From contig NZ_CP136600.1 in the NCBI RefSeq assembly GCF_032911225.1, positions 4,650,001-4,714,000 of the forward strand: a stretch of DNA of 64,000 bases, read 5' to 3'. Below, piece by piece: positions 52,741 through 62,090 of the stretch. The notes beneath the pieces are model-generated. The model was not told the origin of the DNA. It saw nothing but the letters and a program-made list of their open reading frames with translations, and did no database searches. Both the position numbers and the translations under genes were made by a program. How positions within the stretch are numbered: position 1 is the stretch's first letter; the number at the start of each line of letters is the position of its first letter. This DNA comes from Thalassotalea fonticola (GTDB taxonomy: Bacteria; Pseudomonadota; Gammaproteobacteria; Enterobacterales; Alteromonadaceae).

Positions 52741-53841
52741 ATGAAGCCACTTGACCAAATTTATGAAGCTTATTACAACGGATGGGGAGAAGAATTTGGG
52801 CAAAAAGTTCGAAATCGTATTCATTGGGTTTGTGAACATTCTACTGGCGAAAATATATTAGATGTAGGATGTTCACAAGGCATTACCAGTATACTGTTGG
52901 GAAGAGAAGGCAAAGCTGTCATTGGTTTAGATCTTCTACAAGAATCTATAGACTTTGCTAATGAAATGCTGTTGAAAGAAGAGAGTGCAACGCAAAATAG
53001 TGTTGAATTTATTGCTCAGAACTTTATCCATTTTGATTCAGCGGATAAAAAATTTGACTGTATCTTATTAACAGAAGTGGTTGAACACGTAACACAACCT
53101 AATAGGCTAATCGATAAAGCGGATAAGATTTTAAACGATAATGGTCGGATGATAATTACCGTTCCGTTTGGAATAAATGACTATTTTGATCATAAAAAAA
53201 CATATTATTTAAATGATTTGTTAGAGTTAATTCCAAGCTCATATAGTATCGAAGAGCTTTCTGTGTTGGGTAAATGGGTTGGTATTTGTATTGTTAAATC
53301 GTCTAAAGATGATGATCCTGTTGATTATCAACAACAACTAAAATTTGCAGAGTCTCACTTCTACAACCTAGAACGTGAATTAATTAATACTAATTCAATA
53401 TTAACTAAAAAGCATAAGGCCGCTACTGACGAACGTGCCATTTTTAGCAAAAAATTATATGAATCCCAAAATAATTTTAATTCAGAGATAAGTTTATATA
53501 AAGAAAAACTAAAAGAATCAAATCAAGCGTTGAACACACTCGATATTGAATTTAAAAAAGTCGAGTCTAAAAATATTGGTTCAGAAAACAGTTTGGCCTT
53601 ACAAGCGCAAAAAATTTCTTCTTTAGAAAAGGAACTTGTGAAGTTTAAGCAATCGACCAAATCTCATATGGCTGCTTCTAATAAATATAAAAGTCAACTA
53701 ATTAGTTCATTAAACTCTGAAGAAATAGCTCTAACCCAAGTTAAGAATTTAGACATGAGACTTAATAAGTTATTAAAAGCAAAAGTTGTAAAAGTGCTAG
53801 TAAGATTATGGGCAATTAGAAGATCTTTGTTTAACAAATAG
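52741..53841 (+). CDS. SAM-dependent methyltransferase with C-terminal coiled coil
   Basis: 366 residues. Class I methyltransferase domain in the first ~190: motif I ILDVGCSQG at 39-47, acidic LDLLQES, and FDCILLTEVVEHV with the post-I/motif II acid. Residues ~195-340 form a long coiled coil (QQLKFAESHFYNLERELIN..., AQKISSLEKELVKFKQ), a design seen in chain-length-ruler or terminator methyltransferases of O-antigens (WbdD-like), though no kinase domain is present. AGGAAAATTA precedes the ATG. Confidence 0.85.
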   Translation: MKPLDQIYEAYYNGWGEEFGQKVRNRIHWVCEHSTGENILDVGCSQGITSILLGREGKAVIGLDLLQESIDFANEMLLKEESATQNSVEFIAQNFIHFDSADKKFDCILLTEVVEHVTQPNRLIDKADKILNDNGRMIITVPFGINDYFDHKKTYYLNDLLELIPSSYSIEELSVLGKWVGICIVKSSKDDDPVDYQQQLKFAESHFYNLERELINTNSILTKKHKAATDERAIFSKKLYESQNNFNSEISLYKEKLKESNQALNTLDIEFKKVESKNIGSENSLALQAQKISSLEKELVKFKQSTKSHMAASNKYKSQLISSLNSEEIALTQVKNLDMRLNKLLKAKVVKVLVRLWAIRRSLFNK

Positions 53842-53852
53842 TAGAATTTAAA

Positions 53853-56408
53853 ATGATAAGTAAAATTAACGAAAGATTGCAAGAAATCAAAAAACTAAAA
53901 GCAACTTTAGCAGCTGATAATATTGCTAAACAAAAGTCTATAAAAGCTAGTACACAGAAATCTAGAAAAGAACAGGGCATAGATAATTTTTTTGCGAGTA
54001 CGGTTGAACCTATTTTAAGTAAAATTCCAGAAAGTAACGGATCTCGATATTATCAAAAACTTGAATTAACCATAGGCATAATTGCGGATGAGTTTCTATA
54101 CAAGTCATTTGAAGGCATTGCTAACTTTATCTATATCACGCCATCTAATTTTGAAAAGTATGTTGATAAGTTAGATTTGTTCATTGTTGCCACGGCATGG
54201 AAAGGCTTAGATGGAGAGTGGCAAGGTCTGGCAAATATTAACAACATTGATAAACGTCAGGCAGTATCAAAGTTTATAAAAGAATGTAATGATAAAGATA
54301 TTAAGACCGTGTTTTATAGCAAAGAAGATCCTGTTAATTATGAATACTTTATTGGTATAGCTAAACAGTGTGACTATGTATATACAACAGCGCGTGAAAT
54401 ATTGGGTGATTATAAAGAAGAGTGTGGGCATGAGCGTGTTGCAACATTGGAGTTTGGAATAAACCCTCTTTATCATAACCCTATAGGCCTAAGAAACCAT
54501 GATCTTTCAGATAAAGTTATTTTTTCAGGATCTTGGTATGAGAAATATCCGGAACGATGTAAAGATAATCAACTTATCTTTGATGGAATAATCAAATCAA
54601 AATATGATCTAAAAATAATTGATCGTAATTATCATTTGTTTTATGGACCATATATTTTCCCTGATAAATATAATGAATTTATTTCACCAGCAATTGAACA
54701 TAAAAAACTACAAAAACTGCATAAACTGTATAATTGGGCAATAAACCTTAATACAATTCAGTTTAGCCAAACCATGTTTGCAAATCGTGTTTATGAATTA
54801 CAAGCAATGGGAAATATCCAGTTTTCTAATTACAGTATTGGGGTAAATAGTCAATTTCCTAATGTTTTTATAATAGAAGATGAAAATGAAATCCCGGCCA
54901 TTATCAATGCTTTTGATGACCAAGAAATATATAGACATCAGATGGTTGGCGTTCGAACTGCACAATCAAAACATTGCAACCATGATAAATTAGTAGATGT
55001 ATTTAAAAATGTAGGTCTGTCTGTGCAACAGACAATTAGAAAAGTGATAGTTTTAGTCGAGCAGCATAATGATTCATTGCAATCTTCATTTGAACGTCAA
55101 ACTTTTACTAACAAAACAATAAAGACTGTAAATGAACTTGAAGAAGCTGATCTTGAAGAAAATGACATTATAATTTATTTCAGTGAGAAATATTTTTATG
55201 ATGAGTTCTATATTGAGGACTTAGTAAACGGTTTTAAATATACCAACAGTGATTACATTACCAAAGACGCATATTTTAATGGTGTGCAATTTACATCTGG
55301 CATTAATAATAATTATGTTGATTATGTGAAAGATTTAAACCTTACGGCTTATTGGGCAAAATCTTTCACTTTAAATCAATTTAAAGGTAAGCAGCTAACT
55401 GGAACTATTGAAAATGGTTATAGCATTGACCCATTTGAAGTTCATAACTTAATCAGAACTACAGACGAACAACAAAAAGAATACAAATATTCCGTATTGA
55501 TCCCTGCCTATAACAACGGTGATCATCTTTTGAATAAATGCTTCAATAGCTTGCGAAGAAGTTCTACGTTTATGGATATGGAGGTTGTGATAGTTGATGA
55601 TGGTTCTACAGATAATTATACGCCGAAAATTATAGCTCGATTAGCTAGGCTTTATCCAAATGTAAAAACGTACTTCTATCAAGATGGAGGCAGTGGTAGC
55701 GCTTCGCGTCCGAGAAATAAGGGTATTGAATTAGCATCCTCTGAGTATATCACTTATTTAGATCCCGATAATGAAGCGTTAAATGATGGTTATACAAAAT
55801 TATATGAAAAAATAACTTCTGAATCTGCAGATTTAGTCGTTGGCAATATGCTGCGATTGGCAGAAGGGAAACTAGTATTCGATCCAAATAAGGGAAAAGT
55901 AAACACATTATCTTCGGGTAAAGAGTTTATTGAGGAATATAATTTTCCAACTCAGAGCACACAAGCACTGATGTTAAAGAAGTGTCTTTTAACTGACAAC
56001 GATATAGATATGGTTCATGGTGCAGTAGGTGAGGATACGTTATTCTATCATGAATTATTATTACACTCTAAATACACTGTTTTTATTAATGAAATGATCC
56101 ACATATATTATGCCGCTGTAGAAGGATCTACAGTAAATACAATCTCTTCAGGTTTTTTCAAAAAGCACCTGTTGCTTGAGAAAGAACGGGTTTTACGATT
56201 TTCTAAATATGGTTTGTTAGAAGCTTACAAAACAACCCGTTTTGAATATTATTTTAGATATTGGTATTTAGATAAATTCAAGATAATTAAGGCTGGTGAC
56301 GAAGAAGAAACGAAACAAGTACTTGTTGAAATATTCAATATGTATTCTAGTTTAGACTCGGTAGATGATGCCGTAATTAAGTCAGCCATATTGTCATTTT
56401 CTAACTAG
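53853..56408 (+). CDS. Bifunctional CgeB-like plus GT2 glycosyltransferase
   Basis: 851 residues. N-terminal ~90-400 is CgeB-like (AWKGLDGEWQG, YSKEDPVNYEYF, HERVATLEFGINPLYHNPIG, FSGSWYEKYPERC, QTMFANRVYELQAMGN), paralogous to the 50285 protein. From ~545 a complete GT2 (GT-A) domain starts YSVLIPAYNNGDHLL, with VIVDDGSTDNYT, GSGSASRPRNKGIELA and a YLDPDNE acidic metal motif near 635. Two glycosyltransferase folds in one chain suggest it adds two linkages. 11 bases after the methyltransferase. Confidence 0.85.
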   Translation: MISKINERLQEIKKLKATLAADNIAKQKSIKASTQKSRKEQGIDNFFASTVEPILSKIPESNGSRYYQKLELTIGIIADEFLYKSFEGIANFIYITPSNFEKYVDKLDLFIVATAWKGLDGEWQGLANINNIDKRQAVSKFIKECNDKDIKTVFYSKEDPVNYEYFIGIAKQCDYVYTTAREILGDYKEECGHERVATLEFGINPLYHNPIGLRNHDLSDKVIFSGSWYEKYPERCKDNQLIFDGIIKSKYDLKIIDRNYHLFYGPYIFPDKYNEFISPAIEHKKLQKLHKLYNWAINLNTIQFSQTMFANRVYELQAMGNIQFSNYSIGVNSQFPNVFIIEDENEIPAIINAFDDQEIYRHQMVGVRTAQSKHCNHDKLVDVFKNVGLSVQQTIRKVIVLVEQHNDSLQSSFERQTFTNKTIKTVNELEEADLEENDIIIYFSEKYFYDEFYIEDLVNGFKYTNSDYITKDAYFNGVQFTSGINNNYVDYVKDLNLTAYWAKSFTLNQFKGKQLTGTIENGYSIDPFEVHNLIRTTDEQQKEYKYSVLIPAYNNGDHLLNKCFNSLRRSSTFMDMEVVIVDDGSTDNYTPKIIARLARLYPNVKTYFYQDGGSGSASRPRNKGIELASSEYITYLDPDNEALNDGYTKLYEKITSESADLVVGNMLRLAEGKLVFDPNKGKVNTLSSGKEFIEEYNFPTQSTQALMLKKCLLTDNDIDMVHGAVGEDTLFYHELLLHSKYTVFINEMIHIYYAAVEGSTVNTISSGFFKKHLLLEKERVLRFSKYGLLEAYKTTRFEYYFRYWYLDKFKIIKAGDEEETKQVLVEIFNMYSSLDSVDDAVIKSAILSFSN

Positions 56409-56433
56409 CGTTAGTTAACGTACTTTAATTCAA

Positions 56434-56454
56434 TAAGGCGTGTATTTCGCCTTA
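56434..56454. repeat. Short hairpin downstream of the bifunctional glycosyltransferase
   Basis: TAAGGCG (56434-56440) pairs with CGCCTTA (56448-56454), loop 7, followed by AATTTG. Weak terminator at best. Confidence 0.35.
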
Positions 56455-56476
56455 ATTTGAGTGGATTAATATAACA

Positions 56477-57418
56477 ATGAATTATATAAAAAAAGTTACT
56501 ATGGGCATGATTAACTTTTTAAGTAACGTTAGGCCTCAAGATAAAGTTAAAGTCAAACAAAGAGACAATATACTAGTTAATGTGCCACATTATAATTTTA
56601 AATATTTGACAAGTTTAAAGTTAAACTATGGCGAATCAACTTGCAGTATATTTGATGAACAAATCGAGTTGAACTTTTATTCCTTTATTAAAAAAGAAAG
56701 CTCGAGGTTAATCATTTTATTACCTGGCGCTGTAGATCGATCTAAAGGTGCTGTAGGGTTTCAAAGGTATACCTGGGCTAAAGAGTTAAATGCGAACGTT
56801 ATTTCTTTTTCTGATCCTACTATAACAGAATCTAATGATTTAAAGATTGGTTGGTTTCAAAACGTTTCAGCAAATTTTGGTGTTAATTATTTGTATAAAA
56901 CTGTCAAGTCTGTCCAAAAACAACTTAACATTAAAGATGAAAATGTTTGCTTTTTTGGTTCTTCTGCAGGAGGCTTTGCAAGCTTGAAAGTTGGTGAATT
57001 CAACTTGAAAGCTACTGTAATAGCAATCAATCCACAAATTTATCTAAAGAATTATAGTAAGAATTTTTATATTCCTTTATTAAAATATAGCTATGATAGA
57101 GATAATGACTTAAGAAAGAAATATATTAACCGTCTTAAGGTAGACTCTAAATTAATTACCAAAAGACAAGGTGATACAGTGATTTACCAGAATATCCAAG
57201 ATAAAGAACATGTGAACCTTCATTTAACCCCATTTATTAATATGTTAAAGCCAACTCAGTATAATGAGATTAGATTAGACGAATTTGAAAAAATACAACC
57301 TGGAGTTAGTGTTATTTTATATGATGATATAGTGGCGAAACACTCGCCCCCAGGTAAGTCAGAGACTATTGATTTTATTAATCAAATATTTGACTGCGAT
57401 AAACTTAATAGTAATTAA
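56477..57418 (+). CDS. Alpha/beta-hydrolase-fold protein of the polysaccharide locus
   Basis: 313 residues. Nucleophile elbow GSSAGGFASLK (Ser near residue 161) in a context CFFGSSAGG; earlier LIILLPGAVDRSKGAVGFQRYTWA resembles the oxyanion region. A late His (VAKHSPPGK, ~residue 296) could complete the triad. No signal peptide, so cytoplasmic. Possibly an esterase or acyl-transfer enzyme acting on the glycan; the family is not certain. Confidence 0.7.
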   Translation: MNYIKKVTMGMINFLSNVRPQDKVKVKQRDNILVNVPHYNFKYLTSLKLNYGESTCSIFDEQIELNFYSFIKKESSRLIILLPGAVDRSKGAVGFQRYTWAKELNANVISFSDPTITESNDLKIGWFQNVSANFGVNYLYKTVKSVQKQLNIKDENVCFFGSSAGGFASLKVGEFNLKATVIAINPQIYLKNYSKNFYIPLLKYSYDRDNDLRKKYINRLKVDSKLITKRQGDTVIYQNIQDKEHVNLHLTPFINMLKPTQYNEIRLDEFEKIQPGVSVILYDDIVAKHSPPGKSETIDFINQIFDCDKLNSN

Positions 57419-57628
57419 GTTTATCGCTTTTAATAACATCATAGTAGATTTGGTAACAACGTATTGTTTTAACATTTTGTAAAATATAAGTGAAATACAC
57501 TGCTGTCAAAAATAGTGTAAATGGAAGTTAATCTATTTACCAAGCTTTTTAGCATTCAGGCATCTTACTGTTTTCTTGTAAAGATAAATAGGGAATTGGT
57601 GCCATTTATAGTTTAATTCGAGTAATAC

Positions 57629-60283
57629 ATGGGCACTGAAACAAGCGACAAAAAAAACGAAATTGAATTTAAGCAATTGAAAACTGAAAATGTGAGTTTA
57701 CGCAAGGAGCTAAATGACTTACAAAATAGCTTTGCTTATAATTTAGGTAAGTTGTTGGTAACGGAAGCTCGTACGATTAAAGGCTTATTATTCTTACCTG
57801 CGAAACTATTTCAATTATGGAAAAGCCATGCAGGGCAAAGAAAAAAATTTAGGATTAACCTTAAAACACAATTCACCTTAGCAGAGTCTAGACTTAACCG
57901 AAAATCTATGGCTAAAATTGAACTCCCTAATGAGTTAGAACGCTATGAATATACTGAATTAATAAACAAGAGCATTAACTTCAGCAATAATGACAAAGAA
58001 ATACTTGTTTATTTGGCCAAGAAAAAAGATGTATCTAACACCGTAAATGTAGATATTGATATTGGCAAAAAGTGCAATTATATAATTTCAGATGATTTTG
58101 TTCATTGTATTAGCTTACCGTTAACTGAAGAAGTAAATCGAGCGATCGTGAATGTTTCCCACACCAACTGCAGAAGTTTGTACTTTTACAGCGAAAAACT
58201 TTCACAAGGAATCAACATCATTGTTCCTGTTTACAAAGGGGAGCAATATGTTCACCGTTGTATTGAAAGTATTAACAGACAAACAATCGATAAATCATTA
58301 CTCGATATCATACTAATACTGAATGGCCCTAAAGATAATTCTGAGCAAATTATATCTGATTTTATTGAGCAAGAACCAAATTTGAATATTGTTGTTATGA
58401 AGTCAGAGATAGCAAATGCTTCAGCAGCAAGAAATCTTGGAATAGAAATCGCGAAACGGCAATACACAGTGTTTTTAGATGTTGATGATGAACTGTCATC
58501 GAATTACCTCTCTAATTTAATGAACAAAGCTAGCCCTGAAACAATAGTTATTTCTAACCTAAAGGATATTCATGGCAGTAGAGTGATGCAATCTGGTTTA
58601 GCTATAAAACCTTTAGATAAGAAAGGGCTCAGTTGTGCACTAAATGATTACTCTTCTTTAGTTACGATGAATGGTTGCAAACTAATTCCAACATTCTATC
58701 TAAAAGCAACTGCATTTGATACAGCATTAAAAAGTGGTGAGGATGTCATTCTAATGGCTAAAATTATTGCTCTATTTAAGCCTCAGATTTGTGGTGCCGC
58801 GAATTACGAAGAGACTTATTACATACGCCATATAGTTGCGGATTCAATAAGTCGACAGGTACAGTCTTTTGAGTTTAATGTTAAGCAAAGGTTGCAGGTA
58901 ATAGTTGCTTTAGAAGGTTTAATATATTCGACATCAGATGACTTGGTATATAATTTCTTAACATCTAAAATTAAAGCTCAATCAGATTTCGTGATAAATT
59001 ACTTAACTGAATTTGAAAGTGATTACAAAACGTTTGTAGAAGTAGCTAAACAGCTCAATATATCAAATGAATCTATACAGGCTATTGCTCAACGTTTGAG
59101 TAAAAGCTTGGTTATAGCATATTGCTTTTCACCTTATGCGGATACGAGTGCCGTAGTTATGGCAAAACGTACTCGTTATATGAGTAAACCCGTTGATGTC
59201 ATTTATAATAAAATGGATAGAGTGCGGGATAAGGATGAAAATTTACCCGGTATGATCTCATCATATATAGGTAATGAAAAATGCCTTTCTACATATACAA
59301 GTTTTTCAAATTGGTTGGTAATTGAACAGTTTTGTTCTAATTCTTTGCGTCAAATTCGAAAGTGGAAAATGGGTGGCAAAGAATATAAATGTTTATATAG
59401 TCGAGCTATGTGGCCAGCATCACATTTTGCTGCTGCTTTAGTTAAATTAAGAAGTCCACAAATTAAATGGCTTGCAGAGTTCTCAGACCCTTTATATTTA
59501 GATGTTCATGGAAAACCTAGAAAAGGCGATATCAGTTATTCTTGGTTAGATAAAAATGGTTTTATTGCTGCCATTAAAAAGTTAGATATTGATATCCCAA
59601 AAACCAAAGAGCTATTTTTTTGGTGTGAATTTTTGCCATACATTCTTGCCGATGAACTTCTTTTTACAAATGAAAATCAGCTTGAATATATGTGTTCTTA
59701 TATTAAAGACGAAGACATTATTCACTTAGTAAAAAGCAAGGCCACTATTTCTCATCATCCTCAACCCTTAAAACAGGATTATCAGCTCAAAAGTGTGCAA
59801 TATCCATTAGATGAAGCAAAGGTTAACTTCGCCTATTTTGGCACATTTTATGCGACTAGGGGGTTAGGTGAATTATTTGCAGCTATTAGAGAGTTAACAA
59901 CCACAGAGCGCTCAAAGATTTGCGTGCATATTTTCACTAATGAACAAACTCGGCAGTTTATCGATAATGATTTATCCGATTTACATGACGTTATCGTTGT
60001 TAACGATTATGTCTCATATTTTGAATTTTTAAACCTTTGTACCAAGGTCGATTGTTTAGTCGTTCGAGATGCTGAAACAAAGGGAAATAAAATAATTAAC
60101 CCTTACCTGCCTTCAAAACTTAGTGACTATTTAGGCAGTGGCACAGATGTATGGGCTCTTTATGAAAAAGGCAGCGTTTTGAACAAATATGTTAATGATA
60201 ATCAAGTGAAGTACTCGTCTGAGATCTTTGATAATATTGATGCGAGTAACACGTTAACACAAATTATTCGGGACAAAATCTAG
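57629..60283 (+). CDS. Large multidomain glycosyltransferase (coiled coil, GT2, GT-B-like)
   Basis: 884 residues. Residues 5-40 form a short coiled coil and 50-75 a basic amphipathic stretch that may touch the membrane. A GT2 domain begins at ~194 (INIIVPVYKGEQYVHRCIESI) with SAARNLGIEIAKRQYTVFLDVDDEL giving the DxD near 282. Residues ~490-880 form a second, GT4-like unit: SHFAAALVKL, FAYFGTFYATRGLGELFAAI, VSYFEFLNLCTKVDCLVV, NPYLPSKLSDYLGSGTDVW. Probably adds alternating sugars of the repeat. Preceded by a 210-base AT-rich gap with no visible gene. Confidence 0.83.
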   Translation: MGTETSDKKNEIEFKQLKTENVSLRKELNDLQNSFAYNLGKLLVTEARTIKGLLFLPAKLFQLWKSHAGQRKKFRINLKTQFTLAESRLNRKSMAKIELPNELERYEYTELINKSINFSNNDKEILVYLAKKKDVSNTVNVDIDIGKKCNYIISDDFVHCISLPLTEEVNRAIVNVSHTNCRSLYFYSEKLSQGINIIVPVYKGEQYVHRCIESINRQTIDKSLLDIILILNGPKDNSEQIISDFIEQEPNLNIVVMKSEIANASAARNLGIEIAKRQYTVFLDVDDELSSNYLSNLMNKASPETIVISNLKDIHGSRVMQSGLAIKPLDKKGLSCALNDYSSLVTMNGCKLIPTFYLKATAFDTALKSGEDVILMAKIIALFKPQICGAANYEETYYIRHIVADSISRQVQSFEFNVKQRLQVIVALEGLIYSTSDDLVYNFLTSKIKAQSDFVINYLTEFESDYKTFVEVAKQLNISNESIQAIAQRLSKSLVIAYCFSPYADTSAVVMAKRTRYMSKPVDVIYNKMDRVRDKDENLPGMISSYIGNEKCLSTYTSFSNWLVIEQFCSNSLRQIRKWKMGGKEYKCLYSRAMWPASHFAAALVKLRSPQIKWLAEFSDPLYLDVHGKPRKGDISYSWLDKNGFIAAIKKLDIDIPKTKELFFWCEFLPYILADELLFTNENQLEYMCSYIKDEDIIHLVKSKATISHHPQPLKQDYQLKSVQYPLDEAKVNFAYFGTFYATRGLGELFAAIRELTTTERSKICVHIFTNEQTRQFIDNDLSDLHDVIVVNDYVSYFEFLNLCTKVDCLVVRDAETKGNKIINPYLPSKLSDYLGSGTDVWALYEKGSVLNKYVNDNQVKYSSEIFDNIDASNTLTQIIRDKI

Positions 60284-60284
60284 C

Positions 60285-61241
60285 ATGACTAAGCTTTATA
60301 TACATATTGGCCAAGAAAAAACAGGGACAACGAGCTTACAAAAGTTTTTGTGTGAAAATAGAGATTTATTGTTTCGAGATTATGGCGTTTTATACCCATA
60401 TCAAAAATATTTGAGTACCGATAAAAGAGCTTTTTTTAATCACGCTAAGTTTAGTGGTGCCTTTTTGCCACCCGAGCAGCGAAGTTATGTCAATATGGAC
60501 AATAACATTGATGCAGGCATTGTTGTCGAGAGTTTAAGAAAGCTTATCTCAAGGAAAAAGCCTAAGGTTATTATTCTGAGCAGTGAACATTTTTCGTCTA
60601 GGTATACACAGGTACAAATAGAGCAACTAGCGAAGATGATTGATTTTTGTAATGTAAAAATCATCTCTTATATCCGCCGACAAGATGATTATCAAATATC
60701 TAGATTTTCTGAAGCCCTTAAGTCAGGTAGTGTTCACGCATTAAAGCTGACTAAGTTATCATCATCAAATAAACGTTTGAATTACTATGAAAATTTAAAA
60801 CCTTGGTTTAATACCTTTGGCACAGCGTCGTTAATTTTACGGCCATTCAACAAAAACAGTTTCGCTAATGGCGATTTATATTCTGACTTTCTAAGTGCTA
60901 TAGGAATTACTAATATTGAAGGGTTTACAAAACCAGAAGAAAGTAATTTAAGTATAAGTAAAGAGGAAGCTCTGGTTCTCTGTCAGCTAAATCAGAGTTT
61001 ATTGCAATGGAAGGATGTAACAGGCAAAGATTCTAAAGAAAAGTTCCAACGATCCCAGCAAATCCGTAAATCTATTTTGTCAACAATGCAAAACAATAGA
61101 GATATTAAACCACACACACCACTTAGAAAGTGCTTTTCTATTAGCGATAGAAAAGAGTTTTTGGCAAGCTTCTTGGAATCCAATAAAAAACTATCAACAA
61201 TGTTTTTTGATGGAAAAGAGCTTTTTGAGCCAATTGAATAA
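60285..61241 (+). CDS. Sulfotransferase-family protein
   Basis: 318 residues, beginning one base after the preceding stop. The PAPS-binding P-loop GQEKTGTTSLQ is at residues 8-18 (LYIHIGQEKTGTTSLQKFL), and a 3'-phosphate-type segment SYIRRQDDYQISRFSEAL near 126. NLSISKEEALVLCQLNQSLL near 222 is common in bacterial polysaccharide sulfotransferases. Predicted to add sulfate to the glycan from PAPS in the cytoplasm. Confidence 0.85.
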   Translation: MTKLYIHIGQEKTGTTSLQKFLCENRDLLFRDYGVLYPYQKYLSTDKRAFFNHAKFSGAFLPPEQRSYVNMDNNIDAGIVVESLRKLISRKKPKVIILSSEHFSSRYTQVQIEQLAKMIDFCNVKIISYIRRQDDYQISRFSEALKSGSVHALKLTKLSSSNKRLNYYENLKPWFNTFGTASLILRPFNKNSFANGDLYSDFLSAIGITNIEGFTKPEESNLSISKEEALVLCQLNQSLLQWKDVTGKDSKEKFQRSQQIRKSILSTMQNNRDIKPHTPLRKCFSISDRKEFLASFLESNKKLSTMFFDGKELFEPIE

Positions 61242-61252
61242 GGTGTCTAACT

Positions 61253-62065
61253 ATTAAAATTCTAACATTAGCATTTTCAACCATGGGTACAAATATAAAT
61301 AATCTGCTGCCTATGATTGAACGCTTAGTTGTGATTAGCGGAATAGATTTTTTAATTTTGCATCAAAATTCCAATCAAGTAGAGATCAATGAATATCATC
61401 AATCGATAAGAGTTTTACCGCTCGATAACCTTGGCCTAAGTAAAAGCCGAAATGCAGCATTAACGTACGCACAAGGTGAATTTATTTGGTTATTAGATGA
61501 TGATGTGATGATTGAAAAAAGTCGACTATTAATACTTTTAAAACACTTACAAAACAATCCAAGCGTTGATTTTTTACGCGTCTGGATTAATTGTTTGGAA
61601 AATTCAGACGAGTTCTTTAAAAATTATCAACACCTGGCCCGCATTCATAAACTAAACCTATTACAGTTTAGTTCTATAGAAATTATTTGTCGCCGGGACT
61701 TTGTTCGTCAGCATAATATACAGTTTAATGAGCGAATTGGGTTAGGCACACCTTATCAGGCAACTGAAGAAGCCAATTTTTTAATTGATGCTTGGCAGTG
61801 TAATGCACGCTTTGCTAGTTATGAAGAGCCATTTGTACAACACACCTGTAACTTTGAAGGTAGGGTATTAGCAACTGATAATATTATGCTCGCAAGAGGA
61901 GCTACAGCATCTCGTTATGGAGTGCTTGGTGTAATGTTAAGCTTAAGGTGGGGGATTAGATATCTGATCAAATATAAAAAAATATCTTATTTTATATCTA
62001 TTGTTAAAGGCCTTTACTTAGGTTACGACGGCTTTAATAAAGCTATAGACTCCAACTCTATATAA
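61253..62065 (+). CDS. GT2-family glycosyltransferase, possibly with a non-canonical ATT start
   Basis: The first ATG (61283) gives 260 residues but no ribosome site and cuts off the first beta strand of the fold. Reading upstream in frame gives IKILTLAFSTMGTNINNL, a natural GT2 start, from an ATT at 61253 with AAGGTG about 9 bases ahead overlapping the sulfotransferase stop. I therefore place the start at 61253, giving ~270 residues. SKSRNAALTYAQGEFIWLLDDDV holds the acidic metal motif. A C-terminal hydrophobic stretch follows residue ~230. Confidence 0.8.
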   Translation: MKILTLAFSTMGTNINNLLPMIERLVVISGIDFLILHQNSNQVEINEYHQSIRVLPLDNLGLSKSRNAALTYAQGEFIWLLDDDVMIEKSRLLILLKHLQNNPSVDFLRVWINCLENSDEFFKNYQHLARIHKLNLLQFSSIEIICRRDFVRQHNIQFNERIGLGTPYQATEEANFLIDAWQCNARFASYEEPFVQHTCNFEGRVLATDNIMLARGATASRYGVLGVMLSLRWGIRYLIKYKKISYFISIVKGLYLGYDGFNKAIDSNSI

Positions 62066-62090
62066 ATTTTCAGACAAACTAGAGCTATAA

